A stretch of DNA of 64,000 nucleotides from Fagopyrum homotropicum. Taxonomy: Eukaryota > Streptophyta > Magnoliopsida > Caryophyllales > Polygonaceae. This document shows, in pieces, positions 43,820 to 57,599 of this stretch; position 1 is the stretch's first letter, and the number at the start of each line of letters is the position of its first letter. Below the pieces are notes generated by a model. That model saw only the letters and a program-made list of their open reading frames with translations, was not told the DNA's origin and searched no databases. A program made the position numbers and the translations under genes. The stretch covers positions 146,316,494-146,380,493 of the forward strand of contig BSWB01000005.1 in the NCBI GenBank assembly GCA_033239125.1. Direction: 5' to 3'.

Positions 43820-46800
43820 ATGTTTATAGGCGGTTTAATTCAGCGGAAGATAGCTGCTCTGATGCGTCCATGGCTGTTGGAGGAACCTCAATGGGAAGTC
43901 AAATTAGGGTTTTCGAGATCACTCGTAGTTGCGAGAAATCTTCGTTTTGACGCTTCTGCTTTCGACCTTGCTCACTTGCTATTAGAAGTGAAGGTTGAAG
44001 AATTGAGAGTTCGATTTGATTACTGGTCAGTTACTTCTTTTGATGTGGATGTTCGAGGAGTCTACGCTACTCTCTCCACAAAGTAAACTCTCTTTCAATT
44101 TTGAAATGTTTTTGATTTTTTTTTTTAACTTATCTATCTCCGTTTAACAACCATCTCTTTTTTTGAAGGGAAATTGTTTCAAATCAGATGGCTAGTTCAT
44201 CTGATACTCTGTTACGGGAGAAAAAGAAGCTGATTTCTAGGATTGACCCGGAGGTACTTATAGGATGTCTCTGTTAATATCTTACATTATCTCCTAATTT
44301 TGTGTAGAGTTAGTCTAGGTTGAATTTGAAAATTTCATGTGGAAATTTTCTTAATATTCACTCCAATTTGATGCATTACTAATCTCAGGGAAGTGCATTA
44401 CATGGTAACTTGGAAACACTAATGAATAGCAGTTCATCAGACAGCGGGATGAGATCTTCGTTGTTGAATCTCATATTAACAAAATGCTGCTTACATATGG
44501 ACGGCATTCATTTAAGAATGGACTTCCCTTTTTATGATGAACCATGTGCTGTTCTTTGGGATGTTGTAGAACTTAATGCAGAATGCCGGAACCGGAAAAA
44601 TAAATCCCTTGTGGGGGGATTAATCCGTTCGGTATTTGTACCACTGAGACAGAATTCATTTGAGATTGTTGCAAGTGGAATGGAAGTTGCAGTTTCAAGG
44701 AAAGATGATGTTAAATGTATCTTATCTTCTAAGGAGCCATGCATTGGCATTTACTTGGAAGATCTTTCTCTTGTAGACTTCATGCTTCGTGCTCCAGAGG
44801 TAAAACTCACATTCTCTCCTTCTGAGCTTCTGTTGCTGGCAGCCTTTTCCATGCTAATAATCCCTGTTGAACCTAAGCAAAGTAGAAACGGTCAACAACT
44901 GTGGGAATGTGCTAGGAGCAAAGTTTACAATTCCATTCTGCCTCGCAGATATTTACTATATGAAGTGATTGATATTGCAGTACTAAGTCTACGGCTTGTC
45001 AAGGCTTATCAACAATTTCTAGCTCTTGTTGGATGCAGTGTAGATAAAACATCAGAACATATGGTGATTGGGATATCGAGATGTAGAAGCTATTCACAAT
45101 CAGCTATAATAGAATGGAATCTGATCTCTAAAATTGAGAAGAAACTGCATCCTCAGGCTATAGCTTGGGCGAGACGTGTTGCACGCAGAAGATTTATATC
45201 TGGAACTCAGGTAGCAGAAGACAGCATTACTGCTTCTGGCAGTAGCCCTTTACTTTACTTCAGGAAGATGTTTTCACTGCTATTGGTTGTTTGGAGGACT
45301 ATAAGCAAAGCTTTTGGATTTCTACTGAACATTTTCTTTCAGAAAAAAATATCAAATCTCATCTCTAGAGGCCAACTGCTGCGAGAAGGTTCCATTCATC
45401 TGTTCTCCTTTACACTCAATCTAGCCAAGATATCAGTTGTAGTTTCTCCTGGAGATGCCTTAGACCTCTCTGCCTCTCACAAAGCAAACCAAGGAACTAG
45501 GATATCATCCATGGATCTGCTATCATTTTGCCTTACAGTTAAAGAGCTGGTGTTTGTGTACAAAGACAGCATTTTTGAGCAGTATGCATCCTTTTCTCTG
45601 GGGAAATCTGAGGTTGTCTGTCTCTCCAATTTTCGTGGTTCATCAAAGGTTGACGCGGTAGAAACAAAAAGTATTGTCTGGGCAGAGCCTGCAAAATTTT
45701 TTGACCATCCAGGAAAAAGTAAAGCGGATTCTGATCACTACACTGAAAGTGCTGCCATCGTAGTTCTCAAGAAGTTATTGGGCGAATTACAGTTAACATG
45801 GGAACAATCGTGTACAAGTTTTGAGCAAACTGAGATGTATTACAGTAGAAATCCATTTGTTATTTGTGACCTCAGAAGTTTTTGGTTGTTCACTGGACTC
45901 AAAAGCCCTGATTTAGGGCTCTGGAAATGCAGCTTAGGAGTGGGAAAACTGAATTTTGCTTTGGGTTGCTCAGAAATATTATCAATTACTGTAATCACGA
46001 GGCAGCTGTTGTGGAACTTCAGTGAGGCTAACCGTTTGGGAGGCATTGTTGCTCACGCACATTCTTCTAGGATCCATCAACACACGCAAAAAACTAATTA
46101 CCACCATAGTAGATCTAAATCTAATATCAAAGACATGAAACTGGCAGTGTGTAAATTGCTTCCAGATAGGCCTATTGAGCTAGCTGCCGTCATAGCTGGC
46201 CCGCATGTCCATCTGTCTCTGGGGACAGAGGGACATTTGGGAAATCAATATGGTAATGATCTTATAGTTGATGTACCTAGCATTGATCTTGCAGTGTGGC
46301 CAGCAGCAGATTCTGGGCATCCAAGACCAGATGATATGGGTGCAGAAAGTCTCAAGTGGGATGGACGCAGAGTGAACGCTATACCTGAACTAGATAACAC
46401 AACTTATGTTTCCCAAGGGAATATTTCACTTGGCTACTATGTACATTTTGGTGGCTTAAATGCTGATTTTGTGGATTCCAAAGAAAATCAACGACTGCAA
46501 ATTTTGGTAGTCAAACCTGTGACGGTTAAACTGTCATCTCTAAGGTTGGTTTTCTGTATCTGTTATTTTTTTTGTAAAATTTAGTTTGCAAGATCACGGA
46601 CTACACAAGTTCCATTTCTAAATCACAAAATTTTGGAATGGTATTTTCTTGTGTTTTAAAGGCATATGTTCTTGAAATTTTATTCAGAATTAATTATATT
46701 ACTGTTTTTTTATGATGATAACTTCATCCCTGTCAATAGAGTGGTAGCTTTGTTTTAGTGGTTGTAATGCAGCGTGTATTAATTTTTGAGACGTCTACTT

Positions 46801-49800
46801 GATCACTGAAACAGTTTATGTTTCGTTCCCTCGTTTAGTTGGCTCATACCGTACTCTGATGGTTCTAGACCATGAGTGAGTGTATGAGTAATATCTTCTG
46901 CTCCCCCTGATTCCATGTAATATTTATTAAACTCCGTAGCTAGAATTTTGTAAACTACTTCTGACACTGCAGAAAATTTTGTGCATTGATTTGCAGGGAT
47001 TATCTGCACTCATTTGGTGAAACCACTGTTGCTTCATCATCTGTCTTATCTAGTCTTTTCAAAGGCGGTGTTGTTTTCTTTTGTATAGAAGAATTGTCCG
47101 TGTTCTTTCAGGTTTGGGTTATGTATATTAACTCTGTTTAAGTAAAACTATTCTTTCATTTGATTCTAATTAATGTGTTTTTTCTTTTGAGAGGGTGTTA
47201 AAACATCGGTCATTTCTCCATGGAATTTTCGTTACCCTTCATTAGCTTCATCTTAATTTTGTCTTCTACCATCAAGACATTAGGCATTTATCTTAGCTGT
47301 TTGCCTGACTTCTGGTCCTCGGGAAATATTGAAGCGTTCTATGTAGTGTAGCCGCTGTGTAGGGTTTATTGAAAGCAGGATTCTTAAAAAATGGAAAATA
47401 AAGTCCCAAGACTTTTTTTTCGTTTATAAAGAGAGGACGTTGGGGCTAGAGAGCGAGTACTATTCTAAAATTACAATATTGAGGAGATTTTAGATTATGA
47501 GAAACTAAGATGTTCTTTTCCATGTAGGTATATGCAAGGTTATTTTCACGATCAACACTTTATGCTTTTGGAGATGTTGATTTAAGTGACGCTAATGGCC
47601 GTGCTGCATACCTTAGACACGAGACAGCAGAGTTGAAATCTGAGACCGAGGAGATAACAATGCAGGATCATGGTAGTACATCATTGGGTTCAGTTGCCAC
47701 TTATGTAATTAGTTGCACTTTGGAAGTTGAACCCTTTAATATAATAATTCACGGGTCCATCAAGGGCTACAATACAGACAGTTTTTCAATGACTTCTGGT
47801 GACTCTAGCTTTGGGAATTTGGACTTATTGAAGTATCCTGATTTCGGAATATGGCTGTCAACTTATAACATGATAGGAGAGATTTCTTGCCTAGAAGAGA
47901 AGCTAGAGTTCCATGCTGATTTTTCAGGGTTTCGGGCTGCTATATTCAAGTTCAGAAGGCAGGTTCAGAATATTATTGGTCAGTTGGACGATGAAAGTGG
48001 ATTCTCGCATTTTATGGATTGTTTATATGAAGTTTCTCTGTCTAGTAGCACTATTTCTCTTTTGCTACCCTGTCTCAACGAGACCTTACCATCAGAAACA
48101 ACCGATGTTGCTGGTAGGTTGGCATTGCTGATTATTGGAACCATTCGATTTTTAAAATTTTAGAAACTAGGTGAGTCATCTATGGTCCTGAACATTAGAG
48201 GAGGTTACAAACGGGTCCGAGATGAGTTCCCAAACTATTTTATAGGCTTCAAGTGAACATAAATTAAGGTTCAAGGACTCGTTTACAACGTTTTCCAAAT
48301 TTAGGGACGACAGATGCATTTTATCCAGGCAATCTATCTTCCCTGAACTCTGGAGAAAGGTCAGCAAAAAGTTCCTGAACTCCCTGAGCTTTGAGATTTG
48401 ACCAAAAAAGGTTCAGGGACCTGTTTGTAACTTTTTCCAAAGTTGAAGGGCGTGGATAGATTTTTTCTGGAATTGGTTAACAAAAGGTGAAAATTATTCT
48501 GATTGCAGAGACGGGAATTGGATCAAGTTCATCAACTGTAACGACAGCTGATTATATACTGACAAAAGTGTCATTTAATGATTTTTTTGCGGGGAGAAGC
48601 TCCTTGAAGAATTTACTGTCTGATACACATCAACCAGATACCCTGCTTTCATTTTCTGCTGGGAAAGACTTTCAGACAGTCTGCTTGAAACTTCAGGTAT
48701 TGTTACATGAACTGTATGTATTTTCTGTTTTTTTTTGTTTTGACTGCATAATGTGTTTTTCCATTTCAACTCTTCATGCCATAACTTGTGAAGGAAACTA
48801 GTCAAAGTAAATTGAATTTTTGAGCAATTTTGCATAATATGGTTCCTCCTGGTCTTGGAAATTTGGATGATAGTAACTCTTTCTGCTGATGCGCAGGATG
48901 GCCTTATTTGCATTGATCCAACAACTGTGGCAACATTCGCTTCTTGTTTAAAATCATATCAACAATTCATCAGGAATATCTTTTCGGTTGATCTGTCTAA
49001 TGGAATAAAGAAGAGAGCTGAACCATCTGAAGTTGTATCAAACAGTCATCAGATTGAAAGAACAGCAGAAAATATCTCTAATGCAGATAATCCAGTCAAC
49101 TGGAAAGATGGGGATGATTTAACCCTGGACTTGTCCCAGTTTTCAGTCATACTCATATCAACTAATGAATTAGGTGAATTGTTAAGTTTTTTCCCTCATT
49201 TTTCTTTCTTTTTGGCTTCAACATGGTGCAGCATTAAACTTTTGATTTGTGCAGGTGAAGTCCATGAAATTAAAGGGATTGTTGATTTATACTTTAATCT
49301 CAGACCCAAAAATAGAAGGAGATTTTCATTTCATTTATCTCAGTTGAAAGTCCATTCTCGAATCCTCAAGGTGAATGTAGAGTCAACAGTGAAAAAGAAT
49401 ACATTGCAAATAGCAGATGACGATTCTTCTGAAAGACTACAGCATATCGAGAGGAAACATCCTGTATCTGCTGATGCCAGCTGTTCATCTTCTGCTTCAA
49501 TTGAAAATACCACCACAGAGAGTAATTCTGTATGTTGTGTGGTTCAAGAATCTAGTGGAGACCACATCTTGAAAGGATTATCTGCATATGTCTCTGCTGA
49601 GAAGTTTGAGATAAGTGATGATAATAGTTCTCTAAATTCAAATCAGGGCTGGGTTGGCAGTGGATCTGTTTCCGGTTTAGATGTGACAATATCATTGCCA
49701 GAAATCAAGGTGAATCATTTGAAGTTATTCTTTCTCTTATTTTTTTTTGAATTGGTAATGCCTCCATGTAGAATCATTCATCTATTGTTGGCAGAGTTGC

Positions 49801-52800
49801 TAATATTTACCAACTAGATTCCAAGCTGATCCACCTACTGATATTTATTTTTTGACTAATATTTTTGTATGTCAGATGTTTATGGATTGTGCCGAAGCAT
49901 TCTCTGAAGTCTTCACAAAAGAAACTTCCAGAAGTGTGATAGAAACGCTATCCTCAATTAACACGCTACCTGAAAATAAGGCAGAAGGATTTTTTGCTGA
50001 TGGTGATTGACATACATGGCTGAAATTGTTTTCATTTTTCCTATTTCGAGGATACCCTTTTGTCTTAATTTGCCACTTTGTGAGCTTGAAAGGAACCTTT
50101 TCTTTGGCAGGAGCTATTGTTGCAATCCAGGATGTCCATCAGCATATGTACGTAACAGTTCAAAACGAAGAAAACAAGTTCTGTTTAGGTGGTGCAATTC
50201 ATTACTCTCTTGCTGGTGAAAGAGCTCTTTTCAGGGTAGCAACTTTGACAATTTTCATCTTTTAATATTCTCTTTTCTTGCAAAAAGTGTTTGGTACTAT
50301 GTCATAGAGTTTATGAATATGAAACACTCTTTATGTGGCAGGGGTACAAGATTCTTTTGTGGGTGAAAATAATCTCGTAGATGTAACCTGTGAAAATTGG
50401 TTCCTAAAATAAGAAGCTAAAACCACCATCTCGATTGGATCTGGGAGTCACTTTCAGTGTGGAATAGTTAAATGTAGGGTGTAGTTTTTGGTCCTCCACC
50501 CCACGGTCCTTTTGGCCTTTTAAAACCCCAATGTGATTTGTAAGTAGAAGATTTTGGTCAAGAGAGAACTACTCATTCGTCGATGCAATAGGTGATTTAT
50601 GGATCATATTTGTCAGTAATTATTTTACTCTCTTGCTGGTGAAAGAGCTCTTTTCAGGGTAGACTTTTGAGAATTTTCATCTTGTAATATTCTCTTTTCT
50701 TGCAAAATGTGTTTGGTACTATGACATAGAGTTTATGAATATGAAACACACTTATGTGGTAGGGGTACAGATTCTTTTGTGGGTGAAAATAATCTCGTAG
50801 ATGTAACCTGTGAAAATTGGTTCCTTAAATATGAAGCTAAAACTACCATCTCGATTGGATTTGGGCATCATTTTCAGTCTGAAATAGTCAAATGTAGGGT
50901 GTAGTTTTTTGGTCTTCTATCCCATGGTCCTTTTGGCCTTTTAAAACCCCAATGTGATTTGTAAGTAGAAGATTTTGGTCAAGAGAGAACTACTCATTCG
51001 TCGATGCAGTAGGTGATTTATGGATCATATTTGTCAGTAATTATTTTAGTACTGTGTTCAGGTAAGGAGTCAGAAACAACAGAGATGGAACTTTCAAACC
51101 TATTGGTTCTCCTTGGTGTCATTGTATGCTAAAAATGACAAAGGAGAGCCACTACTGTTGAGCTGCTCTACTAGTTCAGGTTTTGTTGACATCTCGACCA
51201 CCAATAACAGCAGTGATGCACTTTGGAAAGTTGTTCCCTGCAAGACTGAGCCTCATGACGGAGATAATTATTTGGAGCCTTACTACCATTTATCTAAAAA
51301 CTCTTTTCATCTTGTGAACAAACGAAATGGTTGTGGTGTTGCATTTGTTGACGGGGTTCCCGAATGTGTGGGAAAGCCGGGAAATCCATTCAAGTTTAAA
51401 AAAATCCGCACATCTTCTGGGTTAAATAATCTCCCTGTAGGGTTGGATAGATATAATCTTGAAGGTTTCGAGAGCCAAAGTTTATGTGAACGAGCAGCGG
51501 TTATTCCTCGTATCATATTAGCAGTTGATAACGTCAATCTAACCATTGTTGATAAACTTTCTGATAGTGAGGGCAAGTTTCCTTTAGTTAAAGGATGTCT
51601 AAACAACATTGAGGTTGCAATTCAGATCTTACCTTATAAAGCCAGGATAATGAGCACATTGGTAGCCACTCTGTCCTACTTTGATGCACACAAAATCCTA
51701 TGGTAAACCATCAAATTACATCTATGTATGAGTATTTTCTTGTAGTTGTGAAACTCATTGAATTGCTTGTAATAACAATGCGCTATTCTGTCTTTGCATC
51801 ATCACCTGTTACCTTGCAGGAGAGAACTCATCTCCCCTTGTCAAAGTTACATTTTCTATAGAAGGAGGTTTTCTTCCCAGAATGCAGTAACTTCTTTTCA
51901 TAGAGGACCTGTTTTACTCTATTTTGGAATGAACAGGGTAAGTTCCATACGTCTAGAGATTTGATATCTTTTAGTTTAAAAGGTAAAAGCTTTGCTGGGG
52001 TTAGTGTGGGAAGGATAGATCACCTTTTTATTTTACTGTTGATTTCTATTTTGTTTTCTTTCTTGAGGATAGATGGATGTATCTCTCACAGAACATTCAT
52101 TGGATGTACTGCTCTATGTGATTGGTAAGCTGGATTTTGCTGGTCCTTTTGCATTGAATAGGTCAGCAATTATGGCCAATTGCTGCAAGGTCCGTAACCT
52201 ACCTCATGAATGTAAATACATTATTTATTTGAAACCGATTTTTATTAGATGCTGGTGTGGTGATGCAGGTAGAGAATCACTCAGGAATCGACCTGCTTTG
52301 CCAATTTCATGATTCCCAAGCTTCTAGGGTGGAGAGGAAACAGTCTGCTGTAATTTTCATAAGGTGATATGTTCCTTCCCAAAACAAAATGAAGTTTATG
52401 CTTCAGTCTCATAATCTCATTTGGTTCCTTTTGTTCGCCCTTCTGTATATAAGTTGGCTAAGTTTTAAATATAGGATAGATGACTTCTGTTGGGCTCTGT
52501 TGGGTTTGGACATATATTAGAATATCTACCTGTAGTTACTAACAAAATGTGATCTACCTGTAGTTACTAACAAGACCAGTAGTAATAATCAATAAGCTCT
52601 GCGCAAGCATGCATCTTTGCTGAATAAAATGTCTGAATTAGCAGTATATAGCATGTATTCCCATAGTTATGAGATTGTTAAGTAACTCAGCATGTATGCT
52701 ATCTAAAACTTTCTGTTGCAACTTATATCTATATGTTAAGGCACACTGTGAACCAACAATCATTGGAGTCCTTTGTATCAATTAAGCTGGATACTCTTGG

Positions 52801-55800
52801 AACCTTATCAACTTCTTCAATTCAACTGCCACTTTCTGGACCACAGAGCTGTGCTTGGAGAACACGTATTTTATCTCTACAAGGTATACTATTCCTCTAT
52901 TTTTCTGTACTGTTATAATCTGCTTGCTTAGATTGTAATAACAATCATCTATATACTGTGGCGGTTGTTGCATTAAATTACAATGACAGAACACAATATT
53001 TATCAGTGTCACCCTTCAGTATAATGAAAATTTATCATGATTCCGTGGAAACTAGTAAATGTTACAAATTTGACACTGTCTTGATGCGATTTGTTTACAT
53101 GGCATAATTGAAATCAGCCTAGTGTATTTCTTCTTATGTAGACACAAGAACGTACCCCGGGCCATTTGTTGTTGTTGACATTTCGAATAATGCTGAGGTA
53201 CATGATTCAGTTTATGCTTGTATATTTGAAAGGAAGATCAAGGTACACGCATCATCTTCATGATTCCTTTTGTCATTTTTTGAGTATCTGTAGGTTGGTT
53301 TGTCAGTTGTGATCTCTCCTTTATTACAAATACACAATGAGACCAAGTTCACTTTGGAGCTCTGTTTTGAACGACCCGAACAAGCCGAACCTGGGTCCGC
53401 GTCTCTATTTCTTAAGAGTGGAGATATGATTGATGATTGCGTAGCAGCATTTGAAGCAGTTAACTTGTCTGGTGGAGCAAAGAAGGCATTGATATCTCTT
53501 GGTGTTGGTGAGCTGTAGTTCTTATTGTTATGGATAATGTACTTTGAGATTTGGTTTTGTCTCTAGAGCTTAGTTTTTTTACTCTTGTTTCCAGTGGTTT
53601 TGTAGAAAACTGTACTTATGGGATAATGATTCCTTTACACTGAAGATTCATCTCAACTTTAAGATGCAAGTCAAACCAGTAATTAGTGTTTATTTTTGAC
53701 AAATTGCATTTCAGCCTAAATTTTCTTTTTATTACTCGCAGGTAACTTCTTGTTTTCATTTAGGCCAGATAGTACAGAGCGCCTTATTGATTCAAATAAA
53801 TCCCTTTCAGTTGGATGGTCAAATAAAATTGAAGGTGGAAAGGCCATACGTTTGTCAGGTATAATCGACAAACTAGGTTATAAGGTTCGAAAAGCACTCC
53901 ATGCCCAATCAAGTAAATGTTCCTTCAGCCTTGCAAGTTGTTTGGTTACTTCTGGAGATTCCCAACTGGCTACTATGCATTTTCTTGTTCAAAGCATCAT
54001 CAGAGATGTACCTGTTATGAGGCCAAATAATGTAGCTGGAAGTAGGAGTTCTACAGTTACTTTTCTACAACAGAAGGAAATTTTCCTTCTTCCTACTGTA
54101 AGGGTCTGTAATCTACTGCAGTTAGACATAGATGTACTTCTAACAGAATCAGGTAAAGGGAGAGCTTTTCGCTCTCATCATCTCTGTTTTTGTTGTTTTT
54201 CTTCTTTTGCATTTGGTCATGCTCTAATTTGGGACTCCTTGCTTCAGATAAATCAATGCAATCTGATTCTGAATACATTGGAAACCAGGCAACTGTTTCA
54301 TGTGGATCAACTGCTGAACTATATGCTAATCCCGCCGTTATGTGCTTCACTATTACTCTCATTGCTTATGGCTCAAGCTGTAAGCCAGTGAAAAGTGGCG
54401 AATGGATTAAAAAGTTTGATAAGCAGAAGGATGGAATTCAATTTTTAGATATTGATTTGGAGTTTTTGGGAGGAAAGTACTTTGCTTCTCTAAGATTAAC
54501 TCGAGATGATAGGGGTATATTAGAGGTAATCTTGCGTATATATTCTTAAATCAAGACAGTTTCATTGCTTCTAATAACACAGGATACACATTTCATCCTT
54601 CTTGTAATATATATCATTCTTTCTTCTTCTTTTTATTAATTTAAATCTCATGTTTTCCCATTTAAAATATATTAATGATTAGTGTTGGCAGGCTGTGATT
54701 TTTACACGATACACATTGAAGAATGACTCTGGTTTCCCTCTCTTCTGCTCTGTATCAAATCAAAAGCCTTTATCTAGGTTATTCATAAACTTGAGACTCA
54801 ACTAGATGTTATACTATTTATTTACTTGCTTGCTTTAATCATAAGATCATGCCCTTGATTATTTGCAGCAAGGAAATTCAGAGTTTTGGAACCACTACCC
54901 CTCCTTATCGTGGGTCCTATTTGCCTCCTCAGTCATCCAGATCTTGGTTTATGAAGTAAGATATGAACATCTTGCCAATTACAATCTACACATATGTGAT
55001 TTACTAACCAATGTCTGGATTGTAAGTTCATATATTAGTTTTTAAATAAAAAAGTATGTTTCTTATCATGAAAGTCTAATCCATGTATAGGTCAAATAAA
55101 ATGTGCGTGAGCTTGCTAGACGAAGAAACATCAGTAGTCACACTAGACTTGGATTCCTTGTCAGGCCTTACTGAGATAAGCTTGGTGCAAAGCCGTAAAC
55201 TTCAACACCTTCTAAAGCTGGGAGTATCTTTGGGGCCTCTGGGAAATACTACTTCTGCCCCTGCAGAAGTTGTGTCAATGGTCCCACGATATATTGTCTC
55301 CAATGAGTCCAACGAAAGGATTTTTGTGCGGCAATATGATTTTGAGGTTACCACATGCATCCTTCTTTTGCAAGTAGCTGGATTTCTTCTCAAAAAACTA
55401 TGTTGATTTGGTTCTTTAATTTAATTTAATTAATTATGTTTGCCAAGGATGATCTTGAAGATGTCACTAGCATCAACAGCAAACACAAAGCAGTATTACT
55501 GCTTGTGGATGTACCCAACCACAGAAGGAAGGTTGGGATTTTGGATAAACTACTTTGGAAGCATAGATCTGAGAATGATGGTTCCTCTTTACTTGTCCAA
55601 TTTAGAGTAGACAGCACAGTGTTTGGATGGTCCGGTCCTGTTTGTGTGACTTCACTTGGACGTTTCTTTATCAAATTCAAGGCATCCTCTGAATCTCCTG
55701 TTGATGAAGTAAACATCTCAAAACATCTGGAGTATAGCTCCTGGAGTTTCGCTGCTATCAATGTTGTTGAGGAAGCTTCTTCTCTTGTTTTGCACTTCTC

Positions 55801-57546
55801 TAGACTAGCAGCAAATGATCTCCCTTATAGAATAGAGAATTACTTGTCTTTTGCATCTATTTCTTATTTCCAGAAGGTTTGTCTCCTTTCATGAGTATAT
55901 ACTATTACACATGAGCATTCTACTGATTTTTATTTAACCTGTTTTTCACCTGTTTGAAAATTTTCAGGATACCTTCGAACAAGAATCTCTTCAACCCGGT
56001 GTTAGTGTATATTATGCATGGGACGACCTTACCCGACCACACAAGCTTGTTGTCAATGTCAATGGTAGTCTCGCTAGCTTATAATTTACTATTATTTAGG
56101 ATTTTAGGGAAAGGAACTCATGTTTAAGATGTGCCAGTTTTCCTTTCTCCAAGAAACCTTCCAGATTTGAGTATTTATATTTTCAAATTTTTAGTCAGCT
56201 AGGAGTTCTTTTAAAAGTTACATTACCATACTTAGATGATAAATGGGACACTTTCTCCGTGACATCCTTTAATATTGAATGAGGGAAGACAATTCTAAGT
56301 TCTTAATTGACATGGGATGTTTAAATCTAAAATAAGATATTGCATTTACAATGAGACCAAGTATTCATTACTATTCTCCTACCTTTTTTAATTGCATGAT
56401 GTCCTTCATACAACATTAAGTTAATTTTATAATAGAAATAAAAGAGAGAAGATCCTGCATATTGGTCTTTTATCATGGCAGTTCTTATGCACTGTGTCAC
56501 ACCATTTACCCTGGCCATGACTTGTGAGTAATGATGTTTGCTTCTCTTATATATTCTTATCAAGATACTGTGAAAAAGAAGGAGAGAATAGTGATAAAAT
56601 ACTTGAATCACCAAAGAACATAAATATAAACATTTTCTTTTTGTATTGATATTTCATTTTTTCTCTTTTTTTTTTTTTACCACAATCCAATTAGGATATA
56701 ATATCTCACGTGAGATAAGTTTGGACAAGCTGCGGCCGTGGAAACCCTTTTCAAGAATGTGGCAACAGAGGGAGCTGGCATATCAGTTTCGCCTAAACAG
56801 GAATGGAGATGACAAGCAATCAAATCAACATCAGCCAAATGGGATGGACGTCGGCAAGATAGGTTATGAGCTATATGCTGATGGTCCAACAAGAGTTCTT
56901 CGACTTTCTTACTCTCAGGATAGTCCTAAAAAGGGTGTTAGAGTTACTCAGTCACACATGAGGATTCAGTTGAGATTTTCTGGTTTAGACATACAATTAC
57001 TTGAGCAGACAAAACAAGTAAGTCATGATGGTACTCCTAGACTTTGTTCCTATTTCTACTGCTTGAATGTCTTCTCATTTTCCCCCAATCCACAAATAAA
57101 AGTACCTTAATCATTTGCAAATATGAGCTCTGAAAACTGAAGTACCAGAACTGTCATCCTGGGTCTGAAGCTGATGTTTTCGTTCTTGTTCTCTATATGT
57201 TGAGTGTTGCCTCAATGCATGGCGGTTATTTCTTTTTACACGAATTTATGTTGTGGGCTCGAATGCTCTATTGTATGTGTAGCTTATTTTTACATGAATT
57301 GAGACTGTAAAGTTTTTCTATTCATGGATTTTTGCTAATTTGACAACTATTTTGATTTCCTTTTGACTTATTTAGGATTCCCTAAAGGAGAAGGATCCAA
57401 GTGCTCTGTCAGTTTACTCACCCATCATAGTTGCGAGGCTAGAGAATATATGCATGGACTCCCTCCTTTCTGACCAACAGATGTATCATCAAATAAGGTT
57501 GCAGGTAAGTTCAGTGACACTTTAGCTTCTTGATCTTGTGCAACAC

Positions 57547-57599
<53 letters not shown>

